From Mycocentrospora acerina (lineage: Eukaryota > Ascomycota > Dothideomycetes > Pleosporales): DNA of 64,000 nt. The notes beneath the pieces were generated by a model. It saw only the letters and a program-made list of their open reading frames with translations. It was not told the DNA's origin and made no database searches. The stretch is taken from the NCBI GenBank assembly GCA_022701365.1, contig JAKUHH010000130.1:1-64000 (forward strand), written 5' to 3'. The translations under genes and the position numbers were made by a program. The first letter of the stretch is position 1; each line of letters begins with the position of its first letter. This document shows positions 33,899 through 45,634 of this stretch, one piece after another.

Positions 33899-34630
33899 TT
33901 ATTCGGTTTGCCATCCTTTCCACTCAGCTCCGCCCTCTGCGGGATTCATAGGTGTCTCTATCTTTCGGATGAATTTGGCCGGGTTGCCTGCCACGACTGT
34001 GAAGTCAGGGACGCTCTTGGTCACCACACTCCCAGCGCCGACTACACTTCCCCTGCCAATACTAACACCTGGACAGATTATTACGTTTCCACCTATCCAG
34101 CAATCCTCCCCAACATGAACTTCTTTGCCAAGTTCTGGGCCACGAGTTCCTTGACGGATAGCAGGATCAAGAGGATGCGTGGCAGAGTAGAACGAAACAT
34201 TTGGGCCTACGAGAGTGCGGGATCCAACGGTGATCAGACAAGTGTCGAGGAAAACAGAATTAAAGTTAATGAACACATTCTTGCCGAGCCGGACATTGTA
34301 GCCGTAGTCCATGGCAAGCGGCGGCTCGATCCACGGATCGTCTTGGAACTGCTTGTCATCTTCCTCTAGTGTAGAAGCTTGTGGCGGCAATGGTGTCTTG
34401 TCCTGAACAATACTGTGAGAGAGTTAAGAAAATATCTGGTAATTTATAAGCTACAATAAGATCACATACTCTCGAAAAAGTTCAGTGAGCTTTCGACGTG
34501 GTACTTCGCCAGCGTTAATATACCGGGCGCATGCATGCTTGCAACGGGTTCGCTCTGCCACCAACTCAGGAGTAAAAGCATAGTAGAGTTCTCCGCGTGC
34601 CATGCGTTGTTTGTTCTCAGACAGCGCCAT
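33899..34630 (-). CDS. Sugar O-acetyltransferase, left-handed beta helix
   Basis: The enzyme transfers acetyl from acetyl-CoA to a sugar hydroxyl, like maltose or galactoside acetyltransferases. Exons are 34470-34630 and 33899-34412, giving 224 residues. The N-terminal part (RMARGELYYAFTPELVAERT) is the family's maltose-acetyltransferase helical segment. The hexapeptide beta helix follows (LGKNVFINFNS, VGPNVSFYSATHPLD, WIGGNVIICPGVSIGRGS, VGAGSVVTKSVP). The catalytic His is in SATHPLD, and the end reads GNPAKFIRKI. It is divergent from STE14 with about 300 bases between starts. The substrate is unknown. Confidence 0.9.
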
Positions 34631-34938
34631 ACTGGATACCTGATAATTGAGTGGTGAGTGATTGTGACATGGGCGAGATTCCGCAGCACGAGCCGCAATT
34701 GTGACTGCTTGGCGCGCTAGTGGCCAATCTCAAGGGCTGCGGCAGAGACACGCCTCGAGGACATTGTCGAAGGGATAACCTGCAACAAAGTTACTATTGT
34801 TCTGCTATTGTGTTAAAGAACTAGTATAATACTTCGCTAACATTCTTTTTCATTTTTGCATCTTTTGTTATGCCTTAGAACCCTCTCTCCTTCGCCCGAG
34901 CATCCATCATCTCCGTGCAGCACTCTGCCCGTACCACT
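34631..34938. promoter_or_regulatory. Shared divergent promoter
   Basis: The 308 bases between the starts of the acetyltransferase and STE14 genes must hold both promoters. No specific element stands out. Confidence 0.4.
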
Positions 34939-35845
34939 ATGACCTCTAACGGATCAGTTACCTCATCTAACGCCGACATCTCTCTTCCAGCTAGCCGGCC
35001 TACACAACAGGGCGAGTGGACACCTGAACTAGACGCGAAGCTGCGAGCTAGAGAGGCATCAAGTGCGCAGATTAAGAGTCTCAATGCTATTTCTTCAGAG
35101 TTCCTCCCCGGAGGAAAGCGATCGCTTGTTGGAATTGCAGTTCGTGCATTCTGCTTAGGTTGCGCAGCTGTATTTGGTTTCTCTATGACAGCAATTCTTG
35201 CATATCATGGCAGCCAGTTTTGGCGACCTTGTCTCTTCCTTGGAACGCTGTCGGTGTTCCACTTCCTCGAGTTCTACACTACAGCTGGATACAACACTCC
35301 GAGTGCCTTTGTATCTTCATTCCTCCTCACCAACGGTTCTCAATATCGCATAGCTCACGCTGTAGCTTTCTTCGAAACTTTCGTTACGACCTACTTCTTC
35401 CCGAACTGGCAAACCCGTATTAACAGTCCCCCGATAATCGCTTTGGGTCTCGTGATGATTATAGTTGGTCAGGTCGTTCGAAGTATCGCTATGGCGCAGG
35501 CCGGGACCAACTTCAATCATCAAGTTCAGTCGCGCAAGAAAGAAGACCATGAGCTGGTGACAAAAGGTCTATACGCCTACTTCCGTCATCCATCATATTT
35601 TGGCTTCTTCTGGTGGGGCATAGGAACGCAAGTCATGCTTGGCAATACTGTTTCTTTTCTGGGCTACACTGGCATCCTTTGGTATTTTTTCAGCCAGAGA
35701 ATTGCGCGTATGTTTTCCCCCTCTATCAAACCTTGTTACAATGTCTAATTAGAGAACAGATGAAGAAAAACATTTGTTAGCGTTCTTTGGCCAAGACTAC
35801 GAAGTGTACAGGAAGACAACCCGTGTCTGGATACCCTTCATCTAG
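34939..35845 (+). CDS. STE14: Protein-S-isoprenylcysteine O-methyltransferase
   Basis: This ER membrane enzyme methylates the C-terminal prenylcysteine of Ras-type GTPases and mating pheromones. Exon 1 is 34939-35707, the intron is 52 bases, and exon 2 is 35760-35845, giving 284 residues. Acceptors at AATTAG and TTAGAG give the wrong frame; only the GAACAG acceptor restores R-I-A-H-E-E-K-H-L-L-A-F-F-G. Several membrane segments are seen. The conserved core is FNHQVQSRK, then GLYAYFRHPSYFGFFWW, and the end is W-I-P-F-I. The start is the ATG at 34939, since an upstream in-frame codon is only GTG. Confidence 0.93.
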
Positions 35846-36395
35846 GACTTACAAGCTTTGCGATTGTCATATAAACATTCACAATACACATGCATCGCAA
35901 GATTAGACTGCTCGGAAATTGTTACACATCTATACTAAGTGGCAGTATACGTTCATGTTGTGTTCCGCATTTAAGTATCTCATAGAATCAATGACCAAAT
36001 ATCTTCGATACAGTCTATAGTTGATAAATGGCCAATGAAAAACGAAATAATTTTTACTCACATTCAGCTTGCCTGCCAAGTAACCATATAAGCACGCGAG
36101 TAGCAACGCGCCGCAGTCAAGTCATGAACGACGCGTCAACTCGGCCGTCTGACTCGGCATGAGCTGCGCCGAACAACGCGACTACCAATTTGTGCTCGGA
36201 AGTGAATTGCGGAGCAGCATGCAGTCAGCAATGTCGCCCTCTCCACCTGCACATCTGCTAGATATCTGCGTCTCTCTCTACCCTCCCTGACGACTCCAAT
36301 CGCAGCGACTAAAAACGCATGCTTCGTCAACCCCGCTGATCCTATCGACCACCACATCTCGCGCTCCCACTACTCTCCAAGCACGACGCATCACC
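35846..36395. other. Gap between STE14 and the Mpv17-like gene
   Basis: The region holds the 3' end of STE14 and the promoter of the next gene. I see no gene in it. Confidence 0.55.
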
Positions 36396-37109
36396 ATGAA
36401 GCTCCCACCCATCGTCGCCGCCTGCCTTTCTGCGCTCGCAATCGACTGCTGTTCCAATGTCATCGCGCAACGCCTCAAAGCATGGCGCGAAGAGAAACCC
36501 TTTGTGTTCGACCGCGTGCTATTCTACCAGTTCGCAATCATGGTGATGCTCACCGCGCCGATAAATTACCACTGGCAGAACTGGCTTGAGCGCGCTTTTC
36601 CAGGGTGGAAGGTCGTTACACAGCCGAGGGGTGGAGATGAAGAGAAGGGGTTGGGATTGAAAGAGGACGGAGAGGATAAGAGGGGTGTGGAGGAGGTGAG
36701 GGTCCGGAATTGGTGGAATATATTCAAGAAGTGGTTCACGGATGTAAGTTTAGATGCACTGAATCGAGCACGTTGACGGTACTGATAGTCACAGTGCATT
36801 ACGATGGGGGCGTTGCTGAATCAGTCAATGTTTTTAATTTTGTTTGGTATCATGAAGGGTAAGACTATGGCGTTGATTGCACAGGATTTCAGGAATGTGA
36901 GTATCTCCCTGAGGTTTATTTTGTTGTTGGTGCCTGTACTAATAGTCGATCAGGAGCTATTTGGCCTCATATTTGACTCTTACAAAGTATGGCCGATCGC
37001 AAATTTCTTCAGCACGACCTACGTCCCTGTCGAGCGACGTATCATGTTCCTCAGCTTTTGCGGACTGCTCTGGAATATCTACCTCAGTCTTGTTGCCGCT
37101 CGATTGTAG
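36396..37109 (+). CDS. Mpv17/PMP22-family membrane protein
   Basis: Exons are 36396-36743, 36795-36896 and 36954-37109, giving 201 residues. The family is found in the peroxisomal or mitochondrial inner membrane and is linked to small-solute passage. Membrane segments with family motifs are seen: DCCSNVIAQRL near the N-terminus, YHWQNWLERAFPG, CITMGALLNQSMF, and the C-terminal KVWPIANFFSTTYVPVERR and LLWNIYLS. A charged insert lies between the second and third membrane segments. Intron 2 (57 bases) is a multiple of three without a stop. The gene converges with the DUF829 gene, 103 bases away. The organelle cannot be told from sequence. Confidence 0.9.
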
Positions 37110-37212
37110 ATGTTACCACATTCAATACGATTCTTCTCGGTCTCAAGAAGTGGCAACACGATTTGTCTCAAATTCAGGGTGTCAAGTCTATCGGCGTCCG
37201 CCATCAACAAAC

Positions 37213-38070
37213 CTATGCCTCCCTTGGCCCCGTCTTCCACGCCTCTAATACCGCATTCCAATATTTTCCCTCGTTCTCTCTCACATGCCCACAATGTGCA
37301 CTTCGCTCAAACTGCACCATCGTTACATCCCTCCCCTTTCCTTTCGCAATCGCCGCATGTTCCTCAACCTCCTCCCACCCCACCATCTGGTCCGCACGAC
37401 TATATAGATACACCCTTGGCACCCGCACATCAAATAGCTTCTCATCATTCATCTCCCGACACAGGGTAACCATCTTATTTTCCTTCCACAACACCACGTT
37501 CGAAACAAATGTGAGAACAAGCAGTAAATGTACCATCGCACCCCCAAACACGCTCCAAAACCACGTCTTGGGCAACGACGCCGCAATCGCAGCGTGACTC
37601 TTCATCCATGGCCCTGTCGTAGGACTAGAATCCATAATGTGGCACCGCATTGGCATTAGCGTTCCGTTTGTCTTCTTCCACGCCTTAGCAAACTCATTAA
37701 CCTGGTTCCCGCCGCCGTTGGAGAAACTGTGCACGAGTACCTCTCCGCCGTCTGCGGTGTAAGTGGATACGTAGTCCAGGGCAGGCTGGAGCAGGGTACC
37801 GTAGGTAGATGCCAGGCGGAACATGTCTGAGGTAAAGCAGCGAATGAGAAGAATGGGGGAGTCAGGGAAGAGTTTGATGTAAGAGAGAGTGTATTTGACA
37901 ATGTGTTTGGCAGCGGCAGCGTTCCATGCGAACAGCAAGATGAGGGGAGGCTTTGCGGTGGTGGTATTGAGTGACGGAGGAGTCCAGAGGTAGATGTTGT
38001 GGCCTAGAGTTTTGAAATCGGAGAGCGGTTTTGCGATGGTTGATGGTGGGGGGCCCATTGGAGTATCCAT
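37213..38070 (-). CDS. DUF829 / TMEM53-like alpha/beta hydrolase
   Basis: A single exon gives 285 residues. The fold shows LILLFAWNAAAAKHI near the N-terminus, the nucleophile elbow HSFSNGGG (Ser about residue 115), an acidic residue in SRADQMVGW and the His in SAHCGHV. This matches the DUF829 family, which includes human TMEM53 and fungal PaxU. One hydrophobic stretch (MVHLLLVLTFVSNVVLW) is likely membrane-associated. The substrate is unknown. Confidence 0.88.
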   Translation of the reverse strand: MDTPMGPPPSTIAKPLSDFKTLGHNIYLWTPPSLNTTTAKPPLILLFAWNAAAAKHIVKYTLSYIKLFPDSPILLIRCFTSDMFRLASTYGTLLQPALDYVSTYTADGGEVLVHSFSNGGGNQVNEFAKAWKKTNGTLMPMRCHIMDSSPTTGPWMKSHAAIAASLPKTWFWSVFGGAMVHLLLVLTFVSNVVLWKENKMVTLCREMNDEKLFDVRVPRVYLYSRADQMVGWEEVEEHAAIAKGKGRDVTMVQFERSAHCGHVRENEGKYWNAVLEAWKTGPREA

Positions 38071-38876
38071 GATTGTGTTGGTGAAGGACTTTTATGGGGC
38101 GTGTAACTGTCTGTGAAGATAAGAGAAATCCCCGTGAGTCTAAATGTTGGGGGATTTGAGGCTCATTCCTAGGCTCTGAAATAATGCACCAGATGGAGAA
38201 GCTATATTATTTTCCCAAGATACATGAGGCTCGGCGTGAAGGAAGAACCGAGGTACCGATGTCATTGGTTCGTTCGCAAGCTGGACCTAAATGGACAACG
38301 CTACCATCTTCCTCAGCAATGCGGCAACTCAGACTTGCAGACATGCCTCAATTCTCTCCAGCGAAATACGCTGCAATTATATAAAATACAGCAGCAACCC
38401 TCAACCACAGGTTTATACTCTCAAAGATCGCACCCCAATGACGAGTGTGCCAAAAGAGCTAGAGAGATTAGCAGCTTCCTTTCTAGCCAATCTCGAAAGA
38501 CCGACGTACCAGAAAGTGTGCCATCACAATCGCCGAAAGCACGTTCCCTGATAATAACTGCATATACCGTATTGTTTTCTGAAGCAAGATGGCGGTAGCA
38601 GCGGGGAAGAGTAGGAGTGATATATTAAAGAGATTTCAGAGAGAGCAGAATGGGTAGGCGATAGTCCAAGTGAGCATGTAGTAGGGGTACAGCAGTTACA
38701 GATGCACCTACTAGGCACATCAAGTTGCAGAATAGACATGACAGTAATGAAGAGTTAAGGTAGGTAGGCTAAAAGTCCTCTCCCCAAAACGGACTATGTA
38801 TCTTTCGACACAGCGGTAAAAAAGAATGTGAATAGGAAGGAAGTTCTTCCAGCACCACCTCTTGAAATCTCACATT
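38071..38876. other. Gap without a supported gene
   Basis: Overlapping short open frames at 38184-38739 on both strands lack motifs. I see no gene. Confidence 0.5.
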
Positions 38877-39265
38877 CTACTTCCCTACCCACCATGCCAT
38901 TACAGAACTAACCACAGCCCCCGCCTGCGCTGCCCCAGCAGCAATACTCGCCCCATACCCACCCATAGCTGCACTTTGCGCAGTAGCATATAACCCGCCC
39001 GCGGGCACAAAGCTAAAGTAACTCATGATCGTTGCTGCAGCCGAACCTACTCATCGTCAGTCACAACAGGCAAGTGGCAAATTAATCGAAATCAGAGAGA
39101 GAGAGAGCCCAACGTACCTCCTACTGGCCCCACAGCACTCAGCCCCAACAGATTAAAGAGCGGTACCGTTGCTGCTGCGGGGGTAAATATAACAACACCG
39201 TTGACAACGTGGAAGAAGGTTTGGTAGGGGTGTTCGACGATCCAAGCTATGAGTGCTTCTGACAT
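38877..39265 (-). CDS. ISG12 / IFI6-like small membrane protein
   Basis: The model joins exon 1 (39118-39265) and exon 2 (38877-39046) across a 71-base intron, giving 105 residues. The protein is Gly- and Ala-rich and hydrophobic, with the pattern of the interferon-induced 6-16 family: FTPAAATVPLFNLLGLSAVGPVGGSAA, then GGLYATAQSAAMGGYGA. Fungal members have no known role; animal ones are mitochondrial. The longer open frame upstream of 39265 looks like leader sequence, since it is basic and motif-free. The start is the ATG just before S-E-A-L-I-A-W. Confidence 0.8.
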
Positions 39266-41586
39266 TGTATCTTTGGATGAGAAAAAGAGATTGTGTAGAT
39301 GTAGGTATGGAGTTGGATGTTTGGATCCAAATGTGTGCACGGGAAAAGATACTTTTTTGTAGCTGTACAGTGACAAGGCTGAGCTTTTGAAGTGTCTTTG
39401 GGTGGGGGTTCGGCACGTAGGTTTGCATGCATGCATGCAGTTGGGTGTGTGGCGTGGAAGCTGATTGGATGGGATGCGACGAGATGGTAGGACGGCGCCA
39501 GAGGAGTGCGATGATGCCTTGCTGTGCCACATGGTGATTTGATTGCTTTGATTAACTTGATCGATTTAAAGTTAGTGGGAATTACTTGTTTGTCTTTTAA
39601 CGTTTTAGCCTTTCGGTGATGCCGGCTTTCATACAAAGGGCTCCAGTATCTAGTATGGCATGGAAATATTTGAGCAACGAATCAAAACGTCAGAATGCTA
39701 GACAATAAATGAAATTCTTTACAGATTCAAGAATACATGGTCTTCACTTGACTATTGCACAAAGGCACACCTGCAGTAAGAGTTGTGAAGCAGCAAGGCT
39801 AGAACATTGCAAGCAAATCACCATTCATAACAACTCTTCTCCAGGCTCCTTCATTGATAGTTTCAATACCAAATATTAATTATTCTACACAATCGCCAAA
39901 AATTGTAGCCTTGCCATTTTCTTTGAATTTTTTTAATTACTCTGCTTCACTCACCACAAGTCAAATCCAGAACCTTTTCGCTCTAAACACAGCTTCAGTC
40001 ACCCTTTCAAACCCATGCATTCACCCAACCCACCAACAGCAAATTAAAAAAATCTAGCTCAAAAAGACCAGAAAAACAGCATTCGATCTATTCTCGCATA
40101 CCCAATAACAAGCTACCCATGATCATCCAAAATCTTCTCGCCGACAGTCCATGAAGACCTCGCCTTAAGAAAACCTTCCACGCTAACACCTTACAATATC
40201 AAAGAATCAAAAGGAATCCTACTTGTTTTACGATTCTACAGCTTGCTTAACACCTGAGCCCATGCCACCACGCCTCGTAAAAACACAGGGCCTTTGCATC
40301 GATTCTCGCGATTAGTAATTGTAACTACGCCCTATTGCTCCATCTTCTCAAGGAACTCGAATACGTGCAAGTGCAGTTTTAGGAAGAATTCGATAACTTG
40401 CGTTCGAGCATCGGATTCGTCTTCCGAGATGCTGGGGAGCGAGATGGTAGCGTCCGGATGATGCCCACCGTGCCTGAGTGTTCCGAGAACGAACCTGGTA
40501 TTCTCTTAGTAATGAGAAATGCGGAGGTAATGTGGGGTTAGCGGTCTCACTTCTTTACACGTTTCAAGGGATGTAGTGTTCCAGTGTTAAAAAGTCTAAA
40601 ATGGGGTGGGCGTGGTCAGCAAGATGCATGGGTTTCAGATGGGTTTCAGGCGGCAGTTCCATGCATGCATGCATCCATCCATCTTGGAGCATTGTCCAAA
40701 ATTTCAAAAACTGTGGTTGAGGTGTGAGGATTCAGGAACGGTGTGTGGGCTTTCTTTGGACAAATCAGTAGTTATTGTAGTTGCGTTCATGGGTTGAGTT
40801 GATGGGGGTAAGAATACAACGAAGCAGTAATAGCTCTTTTAGTCGCGTAGTGCAGAAGTCATATGTTCCTAGAACACAAATAAATGGTTCAATTGCAAGT
40901 AAACATTCCATGAGGCAATATTTATCATGCCTACCGCTTTTAATAACCATAAGAGCCCATACAAAGATCTGACCAACCTAGAGAAGGTGAATGCGCTTGG
41001 TCGGGCCGAAGATGTTCAGCTGCAGCGACAATGAGAAGATGCATCGTTGATGCTGTGATTATTGAAGAAGTTTTGTGGCAACGCCATTGCAATTTTCTAG
41101 CTATGGGGAGAATAATGGCAGAAGGTCTGAAGCAGGAGACGCACACATAGAGAAAAGCTTCTGCAAAGAGACACAAGCTTTTGTCAATTGGGAAATCTGA
41201 CTGCTGACTGCATTTATTCCATGATTAATGGTACAAATCTGCCTGAGTGTAAGGCGAATATCGTTGCCAGCCTGGAAGATAGCTAGAGTGCTCTTTGTTA
41301 TATGTTGACGCACAGGTCGTAATGGGAATTTTGGCTGTCGTGAATAATTTTCGAGTATCAAAATAACAAATTTTGTCATCTTGATTTATGTCACGAGAGA
41401 GATATTCATGAAACCATGCACAGAATGATGGATAAAAGGTCATTGATTTGTCGCGATAGAAGCCGTCGTTACCTGCATGATATCCGCAAACCAAACTCCA
41501 ACCTGTGACTTTTCCATAACCAAAAGGACTGACAAGATATGCGTACAAGATCAAATATTGGAAAGAACGGCCGAAAGAAAAAGCGC
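39266..41586. other. Long gap with GCAT microsatellites
   Basis: No supported gene is seen in these 2.3 kb. Self-complementary GCAT runs occur near 39423-39437 and 40662-40675, the second followed by CATC repeats. The stretch 39850-40300 is AT-rich with few open frames. Short frames at 40940-41530 have no motif. Confidence 0.5.
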
Positions 41587-43451
41587 TTAAGCCGAATCGG
41601 TCACGCAGCCTTGGCTGGCATCCTTGACGAACCTGGCGTACTTGAAGAGCGTACCCTTGGTGTACTTGAGCGCGGGAGCAGTCCATCCCTTCCTCCTCTC
41701 CGCCAACTCCTCCTCGCTAACGCCAATGTTCAATTCATTGGAGTCGGAGTCAATTGTGATCTCGTCACCGTCTCGGACAAGACCAATGGGTCCACCCTCC
41801 TGGGCCTCGGGCACAATGTGACCGATCAGGAAGCCATGGCTGCCACCACTGAAGCGACCGTCTGTGATGAGAGCGACGTCCTTGCCAAGACCAGCGCCCA
41901 TGATGGCAGAACTGGGCTTCAACATCTCGGGCATACCTGGACCACCCTTGGGGCCCTCGTAGCGGATGACAACAACAGTCTTCTCGCCCTTCTTGATCTC
42001 GCCGCGTTCAAGGGCAGCGATGAAGTCATCCTCAGCATCGTAGCACTTCGCCTTACCGGTGAATTGTGTACCTTCCTTGCCAGTGATCTTGCCTACACAA
42101 CCTCCAGGAGCGAGCGAGCCACGGAGGATCTGCAGATGACCAGTCTCCTTGAGGGGCTGGTTGAGAGGCCGGATGATCTTTTGGTCAGCTGGGAAGTCTT
42201 TGACCTTATCCAAGTTCTCCTTCAGGGTCTTGCCAGTGACAGTCAACTGGCTGCCATCGAGGAGACCTTCCCTGAGAAGGAACTTGAGGAGCGCAGGGGT
42301 GCCACCAATGTCGTGAATATCGGCCATGACGTACTTGCCAGATGGCTTAAGATCAGCCAAAAGAGGAATGCGATCGCTGACGCTCTGGAAATCATCGATT
42401 GTGAGCTTGAGGCCAACGGAGTCTGCGATGGCGATCAAGTGAAGAACAGCGTTGGTCGAGCCACCAGTAATGCTGATGACGACCATGGCGTTCTCGAACG
42501 CTTGCCTGGTGAGGATATCACTTGGGCGAATATCCTCCTTCAGCAGATTCTTGATGGCACCTCCAGCAGCGAGACACTCGAGCATCTTGGCCTTGGAGTT
42601 GGCAGGGTTTGACGAAGATCCAGGCAGCGACATGCCCATTGTCTCGATAGCGGTAGCCATGGTGTTTGCTGTGTACATACCTCCGCAAGCACCCTGACCG
42701 TTGCAGGCGTGCCTGATGATATCGAATCGCTGGTCCTCATTGATTTCTCCCGTGATGAACTGTCCGTAGGCTTGGAAGGCAGAGACAATGTCGATCTGCT
42801 GGTTCTCGAGCGTCTTGGCGCAGCCGGGTTGGATGGTTCCTCCGTAGACCATGAGCGAGGGCCTGTTGACACGGCCCATGGCCATAATAACACCAGGCAT
42901 GTTCTTGTCGCAACCAGGGATGGAGATGTTGGCATCGTACCACTGGCCGCCCATGACCGTCTCGATGGAGTCGGCGATAATTTCACGCGACTGCAGCGAG
43001 TAGCGCATGCCCTTTGTGCCCATGGAGATGCCATCACTGACACCAATGGTGTTGAACTGCATACCCAGGAGGCCTGCCCGCTCCACACCCTCCTTGACCT
43101 TGTGGTTCAGGTCGAGCAGATGCATATTGCAGGGGTTGCCCGAGTACCAGACAGACGAGATGCCGACCTGGGCCTTGTTCATGTCCTGCTCGTCCATGCC
43201 GGTGGCGTACAGCATGGCCTGCGAAGCACCCTGCGACTTGGGCTGGGTGATGGCCTTGCTGACCGAGTTGAGCTCATGGTCTGCTTTGGCGTAGCGGGGT
43301 GCAGAGCTCGAGAGGCATCGTCTGCGAGTTGTTAGCCCTGCGAGACGCTGTGCGAAGACATTAAAGGAGGGTGTGTTTACGCAGACTGCCATTGAGCTCG
43401 TGACGAGTACTTTGCGCGCGAAAGCGCTCCTCCAAAGCGTGCGAGAGACAT
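41587..43451 (-). CDS. ILV3: Dihydroxyacid dehydratase
   Basis: This mitochondrial Fe-S enzyme performs the third step of valine and isoleucine synthesis, dehydrating 2,3-dihydroxy acids to 2-oxo acids. Cluster Cys residues are in NPCNMH, PGCDKNMPG and ACNGQGACGGMYTANTM, and the end has RFSGGSHGF. My preferred model splices a 71-base first exon (43381-43451, starting MSLARFGGALSRAKYSS) over a 59-base intron with a GCTAAC branch point to the main exon ending at 43321. An unspliced start at 43392 (MAVCVNTPSFNVF) is also in frame. By coincidence both give 601 residues and both N-termini look like mitochondrial presequences. Confidence 0.95.
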
Positions 43452-44053
43452 GATGGCGGATTACATGCTTCCCCAGAGTGCGTCAACCACATTTTATGAT
43501 GCTGCCCGGCGATCTCGGAGTTTGTCGCGGAGGTGGACGTCTTTCCGACGACCAATCATCGTCGATATGATTTCAACTCCAGTCATCATCCTCGACCATC
43601 TCTTACCAAACATTATCCAATGTTTTGACCATCTCGCTCAAATAGCCTTTGTATTTACCATGATTTTGTGTAAATATGGGATCTCCAATACGGTTTTCCC
43701 CCAGCATCTGCTCACAGACGCAGGGCTAGACACAAAGTACTGAATTGCTTGTTTCAACCAGCCACCGCATTGTCCTTGCCCTTACTCGTCATTGTTATCT
43801 TAGACTCGACACTCTTCCCCTCATAGCAAATCACTAAGAAGACGCTACATGTTGTTTTTCAAGCAATTCAATTGTATCTCTCAGTTACAGCCCGGATTCC
43901 GTTACATTGTCCGCAACAGAATTTCAAATTACTGTGAATTTGATGTATACTTAACCTTTGGCTTTCTCATCAATTCTGTTTTGGTGTAACTTTTTCTTAA
44001 CCTGTGTGTTCCGACCTCCTAAATCCACACTCTTCGAAGGACCTTCCACACAA
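43452..44053. promoter_or_regulatory. Divergent promoter of ILV3 and GH17 genes
   Basis: These 602 bases separate two divergently transcribed genes. Short open frames have no motif and no specific regulator site stands out. Confidence 0.4.
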
Positions 44054-45269
44054 CATGAGAATTATACGCAACACATTCCTCCTTTCCCCATGGCTCACAC
44101 CGGTTGCAAGCCGAGTCTACACTGGATTCAACTACGGTGCCTTTTGGTCAGAAGGCGCCAATGTCAAATATGAAGCAGATTTTGCTGAGAACTTTATGCT
44201 AGCCAAAAGTCTTGATACTCCCGTCACCTTCAGCAGCGCTCGCTTGTATACATGCAAAACAGAAGGCACACATAACGACCCCACCGAAGCTTTCGATGCC
44301 GCCATAGCGACCAACACGTCACTAATGCTGGGCTTCTGGATCTCGCCCGCAAAGAGAGGCGGCTCGCCCAATTCAATGATCAGAAATGAGATGATCGCGC
44401 TTGGAAAGGGATTCAAAAAGCATGGTCAAGCCCTCTCCGATCTGATTATTGGACTGTCGATTGGAAGTGAAGACATTCATCGCTGGAATGAAGTACCTGA
44501 TGAATCGGGCCTTTCTGCAGATTCCATCTCGACAATCATCAGTAAAGTCAAGAAAGATATTGCCACTTCCTCTTTTGCACAGTATATGGAAGGGAAGCCA
44601 ATTGGGCACGTAGACACGATGCAGTACGCTGTGGTGGAAGGAGCAGACTTTGTGGGCATGACTGCCTATCCATACTGGAATAACGAAAGTGTCGAGGATG
44701 CAAAAGCAAGCTTTCTTGGATCACTTGAAGATGTCAAGCAACGAGCGGGAAATACCCCTGTTTGGATCGCGGAGATGGGCTGGCCATTTGAAGGTCCTCA
44801 GCGGGGACAGGCTGTTGCAAGCGCTGAGAATTATCAAAGGTACTGGACAGAAGTAGGTTGCTCGGTAATCGGACTGTACAACACATTCTGGTTTGAGCTG
44901 TCCAAAGACACACAGATCGACCAACCAGATTGGGGCCTCGTTGATATTCCGTCTGGTCAGCCTCGCATCAACGATTTGAGTTGTCCTAGCTTCGAAGATG
45001 GATCGACTCTACCAGCGGTGAGCTCAGTCGCTATACCCTCGGATGTTGCGACGATTCAATATCCGGTGGAAGAAGAAACGATGACAGTAACAATAACCAC
45101 GACTGTATACGTACTGTCTCCTCCAGCCACAACCTCAGCAGATGATCCGAGCATGCTTGTTAACCAACTCACATGGAGTAGCTCGAAAGGGATTGCTTCT
45201 ACGACGTCGGCTTGGGCACCTTCCCTCCAGATGCCAATGTTGCCTGACTGTAAGACTTCTCATTCTTGA
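44054..45269 (+). CDS. GH17 beta-1,3-glucanase, secreted
   Basis: The enzyme hydrolyses or transfers beta-1,3-glucan in the fungal wall. The ATG at 44054 gives 405 residues; the frame is open upstream only from a GTG. The N-terminus is hydrophobic up to ASRVYTGFNYGAFW, which is where the mature GH17 fold starts. The acid/base Glu is in LSIGSEDIHRW and the nucleophile Glu in VWIAEMGWPFEG. A Ser/Thr-rich linker follows from about residue 310. The C-terminus is uncertain: a donor at 45252 (GTAAGA) and an acceptor at 45303 would splice into a further 87-residue Ser/Leu-rich tail ending at 45566. See the next entry. Confidence 0.85.
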
Positions 45270-45304
45270 TTGCACCCGCAATGCGGTACTGACATGAAAG
45301 CAGC

Positions 45305-45634
45305 AATCTCGAGTTCGGCTCCTTCTCTCTTCAGATTGAGCACAAGCCTTGCTTCACGTATGACAACCTTGGTATCACCATCCCTCGTCACAGCTACGCT
45401 AAGCACGACACTCGCCCTATCAGCTTTGAGCTCACCATCTTTGTCGCCAACAAGAGAGTCATCATCTATCTTGCAGCCGTTAGCGCCCCTTCGTCCTATA
45501 AGCCGGGTATTGTCTGGGTTTACCTGGCCGAAGGCGCGCTCTTCGCCTGTGAAACGCCAGTGGTAATCACTCGAATGACATCACTGAGGTCAGCGACCAA
45601 AACTTTGAAAAATCTTATATCTATGGGTAGGTAG
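45305..45634 (+). other. Open protein-like frame after the GH17 gene
   Basis: A 109-codon frame has no ATG near its start but reads like folded protein: NLEFGSFSLQIEHKPCFTYD, then ELTIFVANKRVIIYLA and KPGIVWVYLAEGALFACETP. It overlaps, in another frame, the possible GH17 tail. Just upstream, the same-sense frame around 45195-45252 reads Y-D-V-G-L-G-T-F-P-P-D-A-N-V-A then TGA. It may be a separate gene remnant or an exon lost by a frameshift. I cannot assign it. Confidence 0.35.

Noticed and set aside
38184..38739. Overlapping short frames on both strands
   Set aside because: They have no motifs, splice structure or coding-like composition.
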